Part shown: positions 17,339-26,572 of the stretch, in pieces | How the letters are laid out: each line of letters starts with the position of its first letter | Position numbering within the stretch: the first letter of the stretch is position 1 | Made by a program: the position numbers and the translations under genes | The notes under the pieces: generated by a model | Database searches by the model: none | Told to the model about the DNA's origin: nothing | Seen by the model: only the letters and a program-made list of their open reading frames with translations | Assembly: GCA_963792655.1 (NCBI GenBank) | Contig: CAWBWU010000004.1 | Span: 309,702 to 373,701 of the forward strand | Reading direction: 5' to 3' | Length of the DNA stretch: 64,000 nucleotides | Source of the DNA: DOZZ01 sp963792655 | GTDB taxonomy: Bacteria > Acidobacteriota > Terriglobia > Bryobacterales > Bryobacteraceae

Positions 17339-18598
17339 GTGCAAATGCGACTGCGCGTACTCGGACTCGTCCTGGCCGGTGGCAAGGGAACCCGGCTTTA
17401 TCCGCTCACTAAAGAACGTGCGAAGCCCGCCGTACCATTCGGCGGCAAGTATCGCATCATTGATTTCGTCCTGAGCAACTTCATCAACTCAGGGATCTAT
17501 TCGCTCTACGTGCTGACGCAGTTCCGCAGCCAGAGTCTCCTGCAGCATTTGAGCGAAGGCTGGCAGTTTGGCAGCATGCTCAAAAACCAATTCATCATCC
17601 CGGTGCCTGCGCAGATGCGCTCAGCGGGGGAGACCTGGTACCAGGGCACGGCGGACGCGATCTATCAGAACATCAATCTGATTGAACAGGCCGCGCCCCA
17701 TGTGGTGGCGATCTTCGGCGCCGATCACATCTACCGCATGAACATCACGCAGATGATCGAGTTTCATGAGAACAAGAAAGCGGCCGCAACCGTCGCCGCG
17801 ATTCCCGTGGATCGCAAACATGCGTTTGAGTTCGGCGTGATTGAGACCGACCCCGACAACCGCATCCTGAACTTCCACGAGAAGAATCCCGATGCGCCTT
17901 CGATACCGGGCGACCCCGGGCGCGTGTTCGCGTCGATGGGCAACTACGTTTTCTCGACGCGCACGCTGCTCGAAGAACTTTACCGGGATGCGGATGACGA
18001 GACGAGTACCCACGACTTCGGTCGCGACATTCTGCCGCGCCTGGTTCAGCAGTCGCACGTTTTCGCCTACGACTACCAGACCAACAAGATCCCCGGCGAA
18101 CCGCCCGACCAGCCGGTGTACTGGCGTGACGTTGGCTCCATCGACGCTTACTACGAAGCGAACATGGACCTGCGCGCCGTAGCCCCTGCGCTCAATCTTT
18201 ACAACCGGCAATGGCCGGTGAGAACGACCAGCTACCCCGACCCGCCGGCGAAGTTTGCATTCGACATGGAAGGCCGCCGCGGTACCGCAATCGACTCCAT
18301 CGTCTCTGGCGGAAGCATCCTGTCGGGAGGATCGGTCAGGAACTCGATTCTCTTTCGCGGCGTGAAAGTGCACACCGGCGCGACAGTCGAAGATTCGCTC
18401 ATCCTCGATAACTGCGACATTGGACGGCACGCGAAAGTGCGCAAAGCGATCCTCGACAAGAACGTGAGCATACCGCCTAATGCGGAGATCGGTTACAACC
18501 TGGAGCGCGATCGCGAACTGTATCATGTGACCGACACAGGTATCGTCGTGGTGCAGGGAAATCGATCGAGCGTCGACGTTGCGACGTTAATCGTGTAG
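17339..18598 (+). CDS. glgC: Glucose-1-phosphate adenylyltransferase (ADP-glucose pyrophosphorylase)
   Basis: A 419-residue GlgC. The N-terminal nucleotidyltransferase domain begins LVLAGGKGTRLYPLTKERAK, the pyrophosphorylase signature, and has the conserved FGADHIYRM and GTADAIYQN segments. The C-terminal left-handed beta-helix (from about residue 310) shows SIVSGGSILSGGSVRNSILF hexapeptide repeats. It makes ADP-glucose for glycogen synthesis. GTG 17339 or ATG 17345 are both possible starts; the first fits the leaderless pattern. Other glg genes are not adjacent. Its 3' end overlaps the convergent symporter gene by 12 bp. Confidence 0.95.
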   Translation: MQMRLRVLGLVLAGGKGTRLYPLTKERAKPAVPFGGKYRIIDFVLSNFINSGIYSLYVLTQFRSQSLLQHLSEGWQFGSMLKNQFIIPVPAQMRSAGETWYQGTADAIYQNINLIEQAAPHVVAIFGADHIYRMNITQMIEFHENKKAAATVAAIPVDRKHAFEFGVIETDPDNRILNFHEKNPDAPSIPGDPGRVFASMGNYVFSTRTLLEELYRDADDETSTHDFGRDILPRLVQQSHVFAYDYQTNKIPGEPPDQPVYWRDVGSIDAYYEANMDLRAVAPALNLYNRQWPVRTTSYPDPPAKFAFDMEGRRGTAIDSIVSGGSILSGGSVRNSILFRGVKVHTGATVEDSLILDNCDIGRHAKVRKAILDKNVSIPPNAEIGYNLERDRELYHVTDTGIVVVQGNRSSVDVATLIV

Positions 18599-20266
18599 CG
18601 GCTCAGACGGCGAAAAAGCAGTTAGTAGCAGGCCGGTCAGCACCACGATAATTGCGCCGATCACGTTGTACCAGAGGTAAGAAATGTTGGTGAAGCGCGC
18701 GACGCTCAGGATCGCGGCTTCGCCCACGGCCATGGCCCAAAACGCGGCTGTCCCGCGTACACGCTTGAACGCGAACGCCAACGTGAAGACGCCCAGCAGC
18801 GAACCGTAGAAAAGCGAGCCCACCATGTTTACGGCTTCTACGAGGGAGCCCAGGTTCTTGCCGTACTGCGCGAACACTACGGCGTACAGACCCCAAAACG
18901 CTGTTGCGACGCGCGATGCGAAAAGATAGTGACCGTCGCTTCCCGATTTGTGAATGTGCCGCTTGTAGATGTCGATGACGCTTACTGTAGCGAGAGAGTT
19001 TACTTCGCCGGAGCTGGCCGACATAGCGGCCGCGAAGATGACCGCGATGATCAGACCGACGACGCCAGCCGGCAGGTAGCGCGTCACGAACGAAAGAAAA
19101 ACGTAGTTGTTGTCGTTGAATCCCTTTTTGCCTTGCGCTGTTTCAAACAGGGCGATCGCCTGGCTGCGGGCGGCGTTCAGGTCCTGTTGTGCGGCGCGGA
19201 AATCGCCGACCATCGCTCTGCGTTCACTCGCGCCCGGAGCATGACTGATCGCGAACGCTGCGGCCTTGCGGCGTTCGAATGCGCTGGCAAACTTTTGTTG
19301 AACACCGGCGTACTCCGGCGCGGTCGAGATCTGCTTCATGGCAGCAGGCTGAAACAGCACAGGAGGCGCAACGAACAGATAGAACACGAACACCATCGCG
19401 CCGACGAACAGAATGAAAAACTGCATCGGTACTTTGGCGATGGCGTTGAACAACAGGCTCAGCTTACTTTGCGCGATCGATTTGCCGGTCAGGTAACGCT
19501 GCACCTGCGACTGGTCGCAGCCGAAATAGCTGAGCGCCAGAAACGAGCCGCCCAGCAGCCCGCTCCAAAGGTTGTAGCGGTTGTTCCAGTCGAAGTGCGT
19601 GTCGACCGCATTCAGCTTGCCGACGGCGCCTGCGAGGTAAACAGCGTCCAGCACTGAGACACCGGCCGGCAGCATGGACAGCACGAGCACCAGCGCCATG
19701 ACGAGCCCGCAAAAGATGATGCTCATCTGCACGACGTCGGTCCACGTCACCGCCGGAATCCCGCCTGTCACCGTGTAGAGAATGACAAGTACGCCAATGA
19801 GCAGCGTTGTCATCTGATCGGGCCAGCCGAAGATGACGCTTAAGACCAGCGCCGGTGCATAGAGCGCAAGCCCCACGCCCAGGCCGCGCTGGATCAGAAA
19901 AATGGCGCTGGCGAGCGCGCGCGTTTTCGCGTCGAAGCGCTTTTCCAGATACTCGTACGCGGTGAAGACGCCCGCGCGATGAAAGATCGGAACTGCGGTA
20001 GCCGAAAGAATCACCATCGCGATCGGCAGGCCGAAATAGAACTGCACAAAACGCATGCCGTCCGCATAGGCCTGACCGGTGGTGGAGATAAACGTGATGG
20101 CGCTGGCCTGCGTTGCCATGATCGAGAGCCCCATGGCGTACCAGGGCATCGTCTTTCCTGCGAGCAGATACTGGCTGACGGTCTTGCTGGCGCGGCCCTT
20201 ATAGAGACCGTAGGTGACAATCGCCACGAGCGTGACGACAAGCACGACCCAATCGAGCGGCCTCAC
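18587..20266 (-). CDS. Sodium/solute symporter (SSS family)
   Basis: A 559-residue polytopic membrane protein of the SSF family with about 13-14 hydrophobic helices. Family features include YLLAGKTMPWYAMGLSIMATQ near the N-terminus, VTGGIPAVTWTDVVQM, and the Na+-site segment FAAAMSASSGEVNSLATVSV. A hydrophilic insertion of about 80 residues (around 325-395, rich in Ala, Arg and Lys) sits between two helices. The substrate cannot be read from sequence; sugars, amino acids or organic anions are usual. The GTG start lies 22 bp after a small coupled membrane ORF. Confidence 0.85.
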   Translation of the reverse strand: MRPLDWVVLVVTLVAIVTYGLYKGRASKTVSQYLLAGKTMPWYAMGLSIMATQASAITFISTTGQAYADGMRFVQFYFGLPIAMVILSATAVPIFHRAGVFTAYEYLEKRFDAKTRALASAIFLIQRGLGVGLALYAPALVLSVIFGWPDQMTTLLIGVLVILYTVTGGIPAVTWTDVVQMSIIFCGLVMALVLVLSMLPAGVSVLDAVYLAGAVGKLNAVDTHFDWNNRYNLWSGLLGGSFLALSYFGCDQSQVQRYLTGKSIAQSKLSLLFNAIAKVPMQFFILFVGAMVFVFYLFVAPPVLFQPAAMKQISTAPEYAGVQQKFASAFERRKAAAFAISHAPGASERRAMVGDFRAAQQDLNAARSQAIALFETAQGKKGFNDNNYVFLSFVTRYLPAGVVGLIIAVIFAAAMSASSGEVNSLATVSVIDIYKRHIHKSGSDGHYLFASRVATAFWGLYAVVFAQYGKNLGSLVEAVNMVGSLFYGSLLGVFTLAFAFKRVRGTAAFWAMAVGEAAILSVARFTNISYLWYNVIGAIIVVLTGLLLTAFSPSEPLHD

Positions 20267-20288
20267 CGTTCACCGCGCGTGCTGGCGC

Positions 20289-20426
20289 TCATGCGAAGTA
20301 GCGGGTGAAAAGCCAGAACACCGTGATGACGGCCGCGAGATACACGAGTACGAAAGCGTAAACGTTGCGCCAGGTTCCGAGCACCGGAGGCGCTTCGTCC
20401 GGCATCTCGCGGATCTCACCGGTCAT
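20289..20426 (-). CDS. 45-residue single-helix membrane protein upstream of the symporter
   Basis: A short frame from ATG 20426 to TGA 20289. A charged N-terminus of about 20 residues is followed by one hydrophobic helix, VYAFVLVYLAAVITVFWLF, and a TRYFA end. Its ATG overlaps the phzF stop (ATGA), and the symporter starts 22 bp downstream, so it is translated inside the operon if phzF is. Size and place suggest a small accessory subunit of the symporter, as known for some SSS transporters, but no family is recognised. Confidence 0.6.
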   Translation of the reverse strand: MTGEIREMPDEAPPVLGTWRNVYAFVLVYLAAVITVFWLFTRYFA

Positions 20427-21215
20427 GCTGTGGGAATGAGTTCTCCGCGTAGCACCGTCACGCCCTGGCCGCGCAGAATCACACGATCGCCGACAACGCG
20501 CACGCCGACTTCACCGCCGCGTGCCGACGCCTGGAAAGCGCGCATCTCCGTTTTGCCGAGTTTCTTTGCCCAGTACGGCGCCAGCGCACAATGCGCCGAT
20601 CCGGTGACCGGGTCTTCGTCAACGCCTGCGCCGGGCGCAAAGAATCGCGACACGAAATCGTACTCGGTGCGAGCGCGAGGTCACGATGACGCCGCGTACC
20701 GGGAACTCACGCAGCCTGGAATGGTCGGGGTTCAACGCGCGCAACTCCTGCTCTGTTGCGACTTCGACCAGATAGTCAAACTGGTTCCGGCCGACGTAGA
20801 CAGCCTTGCAGCCGAGAGCTTCGAGCAGCCCCGCAGGCGGTTCGGCCGGGCTTTCGAGTTTCGCGGGAAAGTCCATTTCGATGAAGCCGTCGCGCTGGTC
20901 TGAAGTCAGCAATCCGCTGCGTGTGTGGAAGCGCGCCTGCGCATCTTTCGCGAGCAGCCCGTCTTCCCAAAGAACATGTGCGCTCGCGAGTGTTGCGTGA
21001 CCGCAGAGATCCACTTCTACCGTCGGAGTAAACCAGCGCAGGTCGAAACCATCTTCCTGCCGCACTAAAAACGCTGTCTCCGAAAGATTCATTTCACGCG
21101 CGACCTTCTGCATCCATTGCGCGTCGCCTGCTTCCGGCAGAACACAAACAGCCGCCGGATTACCGCCGAACGGCCGCGAGGTAAACGCATCAACCTGCAC
21201 GATCCTGAGACCCAT
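20423..21215 (-). CDS. PhzF-family isomerase/epimerase (frame broken near 20680)
   Basis: About 263 residues when repaired. The N-terminus IVQVDAFTSRPFGGNPAAVC and the MNLSETAFL segment with the catalytic glutamate are diagnostic for the PhzF/diaminopimelate epimerase-like fold. The C-terminal half carries GAGVDEDPVTGSAHCALAPYW. The reading frame slips after RGVIVTS; dropping one base near 20680 gives TSARTEYDFVSRFFAPGAG, a typical PhzF sequence. These enzymes isomerise or hydrate small acids; the substrate here is unknown and nothing nearby suggests phenazine synthesis. It lies 20 bp behind rapZ. Confidence 0.8.
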
Positions 21216-21235
21216 GCAGCAAGTGTAGCAACGCG

Positions 21236-22177
21236 CTACACGGCCTTCAGAATGTCGCGATGCGTAACCTTCGCAATGAAGCCGGCGCCGGCCAGGTTTT
21301 TGCGAATCTGATCGGCAATCATCACGGAACGATGGTGCCCGCCGGTGCAGCCGATGCCGATCGTCAGGTAACTCTTGCCTTCATGAATGTAGTGCGGCAG
21401 CAAGTAAGTCAGCAGGTCGGTGATGCGCTCCAGAAACTCCGACGTCTGCGGAAACGAACGGATATAGTGCGCCACTTCAGGATGCCGCCCCGTCAACTTC
21501 TTGAACTTTGGAATGTAGTTCGGGTTCGGCAGAAAGCGCACGTCGAACACCAGGTCACTATCCGGTGGAACGCCATGGCGGTATCCGAAGCTGGTGACGT
21601 ACACCATGATCTTCGAATCGTGAGGCGATGTGCTGAACTTATCGCGAATGAAGTCGCGCAACTCATGCACATTGAACTTTGAAGTGTTGATGGTGAGATC
21701 CGCGAGATCGCGAATCGGCTTGAGCGCCTTGATCTCTGCGCGAATGTTCTCGGCGATCGATTGATCGGTGCCGAGCGGATGCGGCCGCCGTGTCTCACTG
21801 AAGCGGCGCATCAAGGCGTCGGGCTCGGCTTCCATAAAGACCAGGCGCGTCGGAATGCTCTGACGAACTTTGTTATAAATTTCCGGGAAGCGCTTGAGCC
21901 CCTCGCCTTCGCGGATATCGACCACGAGCGCGGCGCAGCGGAATGTCGCGGAATCGCGCGTCAGTTCCGCGAACTTCGGAATCAGATCGACGGGCAGATT
22001 ATCGACCGCGTAATAGTCCAGGTCTTCGAGTGCTTTCAGAACGGAAGCTTTGCCGGAGCCGCTCATGCCGGTGATGATCACCAGCTCCGGCTTGCGTCCG
22101 TCCTCTGCTGGCCCGTCGGCTCCCTGCTTGGTCGTTTTCTTAGTGGCAGCTTTGCGAGGAGTGGTGCGCTTCGCCAT
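21236..22177 (-). CDS. rapZ: RNase adapter RapZ-like nucleotide-binding protein
   Basis: From ATG 22177 the protein has 313 residues. A Lys/Arg-rich N-terminal tail of about 30 residues precedes Walker A GMSGSGKASVL. Further family features are YYAVDNLPVDLIPK, FMEAEPDALMRRFSETRRPHPL, and the C-terminal domain signature SIGIGCTGGHHRSV-like segment near the end. A longer start inside hpf is rejected. In E. coli RapZ guides RNase E to the sRNA GlmZ; in other phyla the same family (YvcJ) has less clear roles. It lies 7 bp after hpf in the conserved rpoN-hpf-rapZ order. Confidence 0.9.
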   Translation of the reverse strand: MAKRTTPRKAATKKTTKQGADGPAEDGRKPELVIITGMSGSGKASVLKALEDLDYYAVDNLPVDLIPKFAELTRDSATFRCAALVVDIREGEGLKRFPEIYNKVRQSIPTRLVFMEAEPDALMRRFSETRRPHPLGTDQSIAENIRAEIKALKPIRDLADLTINTSKFNVHELRDFIRDKFSTSPHDSKIMVYVTSFGYRHGVPPDSDLVFDVRFLPNPNYIPKFKKLTGRHPEVAHYIRSFPQTSEFLERITDLLTYLLPHYIHEGKSYLTIGIGCTGGHHRSVMIADQIRKNLAGAGFIAKVTHRDILKAV

Positions 22178-22184
22178 CGTTCGT

Positions 22185-22721
22185 TTAGAGTTCCAGAAGA
22201 TCGAGATGTCCGTCGCGGCGGCGCAGCAGCACGCGCGGGCACTTCGCTTCATGATCTTCAAAAATAATATAATGCCGATCGGATTCCATCGCCATGACCG
22301 CTTCATCCAGCGTCATCGGCTTTTGATGCGCGGGTACAGTTACGTGGAAGATCTTCTGCTCGGCCTGCTCAGGCTCCGCAGTTTCCTCGGGCGCGGGCTC
22401 AGGTTCCCCTTTACCGTTCGCCGCGCGATAGGAATCGCGCCACTTGGTACGCACCTTGACGGCCTGCTTTTCCAGCTTCTGGATCGCACCATGGATGGCC
22501 GTGAAGAGGTCCGCCTCAGCCGCGTGGCCCACCAACGGATGATCGTGATAGTTGAGCGTAACTTCGGCCTTGCACAGGTGGCGCTCGAGAGAGAGGATGA
22601 CGCGCGCATCCTGTTCCGACTTTCCGTCCAGCAACTTTCCCAGCTTGGAAAACTGCTTCTCGATTCGGTTCCACTGAGCCGGTGCGAGGTCTACGTGCCG
22701 GCCCGTATAGGTGACCTTCAT
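22185..22721 (-). CDS. hpf: Ribosome hibernation promoting factor, long form
   Basis: A 178-residue protein with both HPF domains. The N-terminal S30AE domain is MKVTYTGRHVDLAPAQW through the helix ending KLEKQAVKVRTKWRD (about residues 1-100). A linker rich in Glu and Pro follows. The C-terminal dimerisation domain is about 125-178 (KPMTLDEAVMAMES, then RRRDGHLDLLEL). The long form dimerises 70S ribosomes into 100S in many phyla. It lies 5 bp downstream of rpoN, the placement known from proteobacteria. Confidence 0.93.
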   Translation of the reverse strand: MKVTYTGRHVDLAPAQWNRIEKQFSKLGKLLDGKSEQDARVILSLERHLCKAEVTLNYHDHPLVGHAAEADLFTAIHGAIQKLEKQAVKVRTKWRDSYRAANGKGEPEPAPEETAEPEQAEQKIFHVTVPAHQKPMTLDEAVMAMESDRHYIIFEDHEAKCPRVLLRRRDGHLDLLEL

Positions 22722-22726
22722 GCCTT

Positions 22727-24278
22727 CTAGTCTCGCACTCGGCGCTGGTGCGTAGAAGGGATCTTCATGTCCTCGCGATACTTCGCCACGGTTCTGCGCG
22801 TCACGTCGATTCCTTCGCCCTGCAGCAGCGACGTAATCTGCTCATCGGTCAGAGGGCGGCGCGGATTTTCATCCTCGATCATCTTCTTCACCTTGCGCTT
22901 CAAGAGCAGCAGCGGCAGATCGCTGCCGGACGGACCTTGAACGCTTTCCGAGAAGAAGTAGCGCAGCTCAAAGACGCCATGCGGCGTATGCGCATATTTA
23001 TTGGCAACCGCGCGGCTGACCGTGGACGGGTGAACGCCGACTTCTTCAGCGATCTCCTTGATCATCATGGGCTTCAGGAAATCCAGGCCCATGCGCAGGA
23101 ACTCGCCCTGGCGCTGCTTGATGTTCTCGCAGACGCGCTGAATGGTTTGCTTGCGCTGCTCGATATTCTTCATCAACTGAATCGCCGATGTATACCGGTC
23201 GCGCACGTAGTCGCGCACTTCTTTGGTTGCGCCGTTATCGCGGTTCAGCATGCTGCGATATTGCGCGTTGAGGCGTAACTGCGGCAGCTCTTCTTCGTTC
23301 ATCTGGATGCGGAAATCGTCGCCATCTTTGATGAAGTAGACGTCAGGCTCCACCGAGCGCGCGCCGTTGGCCGAATAACGCAGGCCCGGACGCGGGTTCA
23401 AGTGCCGGATCACGCTCACTGCGATTTCGATATGCTCCTGCGGGCGTTGCATGGCTTTCGCCAGCTCTCGAAACTGACGGGTTTCGAGTAACCGCAGATG
23501 CTTCGAGATGATCTGCCATGCCACTCCGTTCTCAGCATTGCGGCTCGCCAGTTGGAGCAGGAGGCACTCACGCAGATCACGCGCGCCTACACCGGCTGGA
23601 TCCAGACCCTGCACCGCTTTCAACGCGAGCGCCATGTCTTCGGGCGAGTGATTGCCCATGGCCGCAATCTCATCAAGCGGCGCAGTGATGTGGCCGTCTT
23701 CATCCAGGTTGCCGATGATCGACTCGGCCGCGTCGCGCGCGCTGTCGGACAAGCAGCAACACGCTGAGCTGCGTACGCAGATGGTCCGGCAGTGTGACTG
23801 GTTGGGAGAGAAAGGTTTCAAACGACGGCTTCTCGATGGACTCCGCCGCGGGACTCTTGTAACCAGGATCGAGGTAGTCGTCGAAGAACGATCCGAAATC
23901 GATCTCGTCGAAGGGATCGCTGGTCGGCGACTCGGTGAGCGCCGCGTCCGGGGCCACCGCCAGATCCATCGGATCTGTCGCGATCTGGCCGTCAACAGGC
24001 TCGGCGACCGGTTCGTTCAGCGCGTCGAGCATGCCCTTGTCGGCTCCGGGCCCGCCATCCACCCGTTCGACTTCGAGCAATTGAGCTAGTTCATCTGCAG
24101 AAATCTCTTCGCCATCAGCAGATTCCTCCAACAGCGGGTTGCTGTTGATCTCCTGGTTGATCATCTCCTTGAGCTCGAGCCGGTTGAGCTGGAGCACGGT
24201 GACCATCTGAACAAGGCCAGGCGTGAGGATCTGCTTTTGCGCGACCTTGAGGTGCAGTCCTTGCGAGAGCGAGCTCAT
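22727..24278 (-). CDS. rpoN: RNA polymerase sigma-54 factor (frame broken near 23751)
   Basis: About 516 residues when repaired. The N-terminal activator-interacting region is Gln/Leu-rich (LHLKVAQKQILTPGLVQMV), followed by an acidic region II, the core-binding domain (LDEDGHITAPLDEIA), the helix-turn-helix GVHPSTVSRAVANKYAHTP, and the RpoN box variant TRRTVAKYRED. The frame slips after QLSVLLL; removing one base near 23751 joins it to SDSARDAAESIIGNL. Such breakage in a gene with every conserved region intact points to sequence error. No sigma-54 activator is encoded in the window. Confidence 0.9.
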
Positions 24279-24286
24279 CTGGTTTC

Positions 24287-24292
24287 ATTATA
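24287..24292 (-). promoter_or_regulatory. -10 element (TATAAT) of the rpoN promoter
   Basis: A perfect TATAAT on the minus strand, eight bases upstream of ATG 24278. Initiation at the usual distance would leave a leader of about two bases. There is no Shine-Dalgarno sequence before the ATG and no good -35 match. It implies that rpoN starts its own transcript separate from the permease gene behind it. Confidence 0.55.
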
Positions 24293-24345
24293 TGCACTGG
24301 CCCTTAGAATGCTATGGCTCTGAATGTCTCAAGGAATACATTCGT

Positions 24346-25581
24346 CTATTCGTAGCGGAGCACCTCCACCGGCGTGATCCGCGTGGCCTGCGTAGCGGGG
24401 TAGACGGTGGCGAGCAGACTCACCAGAAGTGCCGCCGCGCCGACCCAAAAACCATCCAGAATGCGCGGTTCAAACGGAACGAAACTGAGGGCATAGACCG
24501 TTTCGTCCAGGCGTACCCAATGATAGCGGTCGGCGAAGTAGCACAGGGTGTAGCCCACAATCAGACCCAAAACCGTTCCGGCGATTCCGATCAGAAGACC
24601 CTGGCGCATGAAGATGCCACGAATCTGGCCGCGCCTGGCACCCATCGCCATCAGCACCGCGATGTCCCGGTAGCGTTCCATGGCCATCATCACCAGGGTG
24701 ATCAGAATATTCAGTGCGGCCACCAGTTCAATCAGGCCGATGGTGATGGACGTGACGATGCGCTCCATCTTCAGCGCGCTGAGCAGTTGCCGGTTCTGCT
24801 CCTGCCAGTTGGTTGCGGCGTAACGCGGACCCGCCATCTCCTCCGCTAACTTCGAGACTTCAGGTGCGAGGTAAAGATTGTCGAGCCTGAGCTCGATCGA
24901 GTTCACAACGTCCTGCACCGAGAGCAGGCGCTGCACGCTTTCCATCGAGGCGTAGGCCCAGTTATCGTCAATCTCGTAGAAGCCCGATTCAAAGATGCCG
25001 GTCACGCGGAACCGCCGCGTGTAAGGCACCGGGCCGAGCGGCGTCAGCTTGCCTTGCGGACTGGTCACGCTTACGATGCTGTTCAACGTGAGGCCAGTGT
25101 CGTCCGCCAGCTTCTTGCCAAGAACGATGGATGGCACGCTGCCCGAGGATTCCAGATTGGCAGTGGTGCCCGCGCGGAGATGCTTCAAGGTATCGCTGGT
25201 GCGCAACTCATCCTGAATATGAACGCCCTTGATGACCGCGGGGTGGCTGAGCTTCACGCCTGTTAGAAAGACCTGGCCATAGAGCACGGGCGCGGTCGCG
25301 ATGACGTGCGGCAGTTTGGTCAGCTTCGCGTCGAGCGCACGCCAGTCCGCGATGCCTTCGCCCGGTTCCCGCTCGAGGATATTGACGTGCGCCGTGGCGC
25401 CCAACAGATCACGCTGCAGCGTGTTGCGGAAACCATTGTTGATTGCAAGTGAGATGACGAGCGCCATCACGCCCACTGCGACGCCCAGAACCGAGATCAC
25501 GGTGATCACTGAGATAACCGCTTCTCTGCGACGCGCGCGCAGGTATCGCCCCGCCACGAACCACTCAAATTGTTGCAACAA
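24346..25581 (-). CDS. LolC/LolE-like ABC transporter permease
   Basis: A 411-residue inner-membrane permease of the lipoprotein-releasing family. One N-terminal helix follows WFVAGRYLRARRREAVISVIT, typical of LolC/E. A large periplasmic MacB-like domain (about 45-260) contains LHPAVIKGV-type and NWAYASMESVQ segments. An FtsX-like domain with three helices fills the C-terminus (ELVAALNILITLVMMAMERYRDIAVLMAMGA) and ends VEVLRYE. It would pass outer-membrane lipoproteins to LolA with an ATPase LolD. No lolD is adjacent. TTG 25581 fits a leaderless start. Confidence 0.85.
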   Translation of the reverse strand: MLQQFEWFVAGRYLRARRREAVISVITVISVLGVAVGVMALVISLAINNGFRNTLQRDLLGATAHVNILEREPGEGIADWRALDAKLTKLPHVIATAPVLYGQVFLTGVKLSHPAVIKGVHIQDELRTSDTLKHLRAGTTANLESSGSVPSIVLGKKLADDTGLTLNSIVSVTSPQGKLTPLGPVPYTRRFRVTGIFESGFYEIDDNWAYASMESVQRLLSVQDVVNSIELRLDNLYLAPEVSKLAEEMAGPRYAATNWQEQNRQLLSALKMERIVTSITIGLIELVAALNILITLVMMAMERYRDIAVLMAMGARRGQIRGIFMRQGLLIGIAGTVLGLIVGYTLCYFADRYHWVRLDETVYALSFVPFEPRILDGFWVGAAALLVSLLATVYPATQATRITPVEVLRYE

Positions 25582-25587
25582 TCTTCA

Positions 25588-25593
25588 ATGATA
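25588..25593 (-). promoter_or_regulatory. -10 element of a leaderless promoter (permease gene)
   Basis: TATCAT on the minus strand, then six bases (TGAAGA), then TTG 25581. The spacing equals the usual distance from a -10 element to the first transcribed base, so the transcript would begin at the start codon. Confidence 0.5.
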
Positions 25594-25606
25594 TGCCGCG
25601 TCATGC

Positions 25607-26566
25607 ATGAAGAAGAATGATCCGGTAGCGGCCGCGCTCGAGGAGATTGCGGAGCTCAGAACCGCTCCCGACGCGGCGCCGCGTCTGGCGGTGCTGCTCA
25701 ATGGCAAGGTCAACATTGTGGTGGCGAAGGCAGCGCGCCTTGCGGGTGAACTGCGGCTGGTGGAACTTGTGCCGCAATTGAGCGCCGCTTTCCACCGGCT
25801 GATGAAAGACCCCGCGAAACTGGACAAAGGGTGCGCTGCTCTTACCGCAATAGTGCATGCCCTTTACGGAATGGATTGCGACGACACCGAAGTGTATTTG
25901 CGGGGCTTGCACCATGTGCAGCGTGAAGCATCGTTTGGCCCCCCGGTTGATGTCGCCGCCCCACTGCGCAGTGCCTGCGCGGCAGGCATGGTGCATTCAC
26001 GTCATCCAAACGCTCTCTTCGAAGTCGAGCAGTTGCTGGTGGATCCGGAGGCAACTGTGAGAGCAGGCGCCGCCCGCGCAATTGCGACCTTGGGAAGCGA
26101 AGCCGCGGAGTTGCTGCTGCGATTGAAGCTACTCACCGGCGACGACGATACCGAAGTACTCGCCGAATGCTTCGCCGGGATCCTTGCATCCCATACGGAC
26201 CGCGCATTGCGCTTCGTTGCACCGTATCTGGACAACGCGGATGAAGCTGTGGCCGAAGCCGCTGCGCTGGCGTTGGGCGAGAGCAGGTTCGATGCGGCGC
26301 TGGCCGTGCTTGAAGACAAGTGGAAGAGGACCGCGCGCGGTCCGATGCGGCGCGTGCTGCTGCTCGCGTTTGCGAGTGCGCGGCACGATCGCGGATTCGA
26401 TTTCCTGCTGGGCCTGCTTGAAACCGAGAGCGAGAACACCGCGCTCGAAGTACTCACGGCGTTGCGCGTCTGCAAAAACAATGAACGAGTAATGGCACGC
26501 GTTCAGCAGATTCTGAGCGAGCGCGGCAACGCCGATCTCAGCGCTGCCTATCGCGCGGACTTCTGA
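25607..26566 (+). CDS. HEAT-repeat protein
   Basis: A 319-residue all-alpha protein without signal peptide. Repeating helical pairs are visible, for example PEATVRAGAARAIATLG, NADEAVAEAAALALGE and SENTALEVLTALRVCKNNE, the pattern of HEAT/PBS-lyase-type repeats (at least five units from about residue 130 onward). Such proteins act as scaffolds; no partner or catalytic motif can be read. It is transcribed divergently from the permease gene, with 25 bp between starts, and converges on the LOG gene. Confidence 0.7.
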   Translation: MKKNDPVAAALEEIAELRTAPDAAPRLAVLLNGKVNIVVAKAARLAGELRLVELVPQLSAAFHRLMKDPAKLDKGCAALTAIVHALYGMDCDDTEVYLRGLHHVQREASFGPPVDVAAPLRSACAAGMVHSRHPNALFEVEQLLVDPEATVRAGAARAIATLGSEAAELLLRLKLLTGDDDTEVLAECFAGILASHTDRALRFVAPYLDNADEAVAEAAALALGESRFDAALAVLEDKWKRTARGPMRRVLLLAFASARHDRGFDFLLGLLETESENTALEVLTALRVCKNNERVMARVQQILSERGNADLSAAYRADF

Positions 26567-26572
26567 GCGGCG

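Noticed and set aside
21236..22306. RapZ extended to 356 residues
   Set aside because: The extra 43 residues read through hpf out of frame; ATG 22177 lies in the short gap after hpf.
23700..24278. Separate short sigma-54-like protein (region I only)
   Set aside because: The rest of RpoN continues without loss one frame away; a single inserted base explains it better than two genes.
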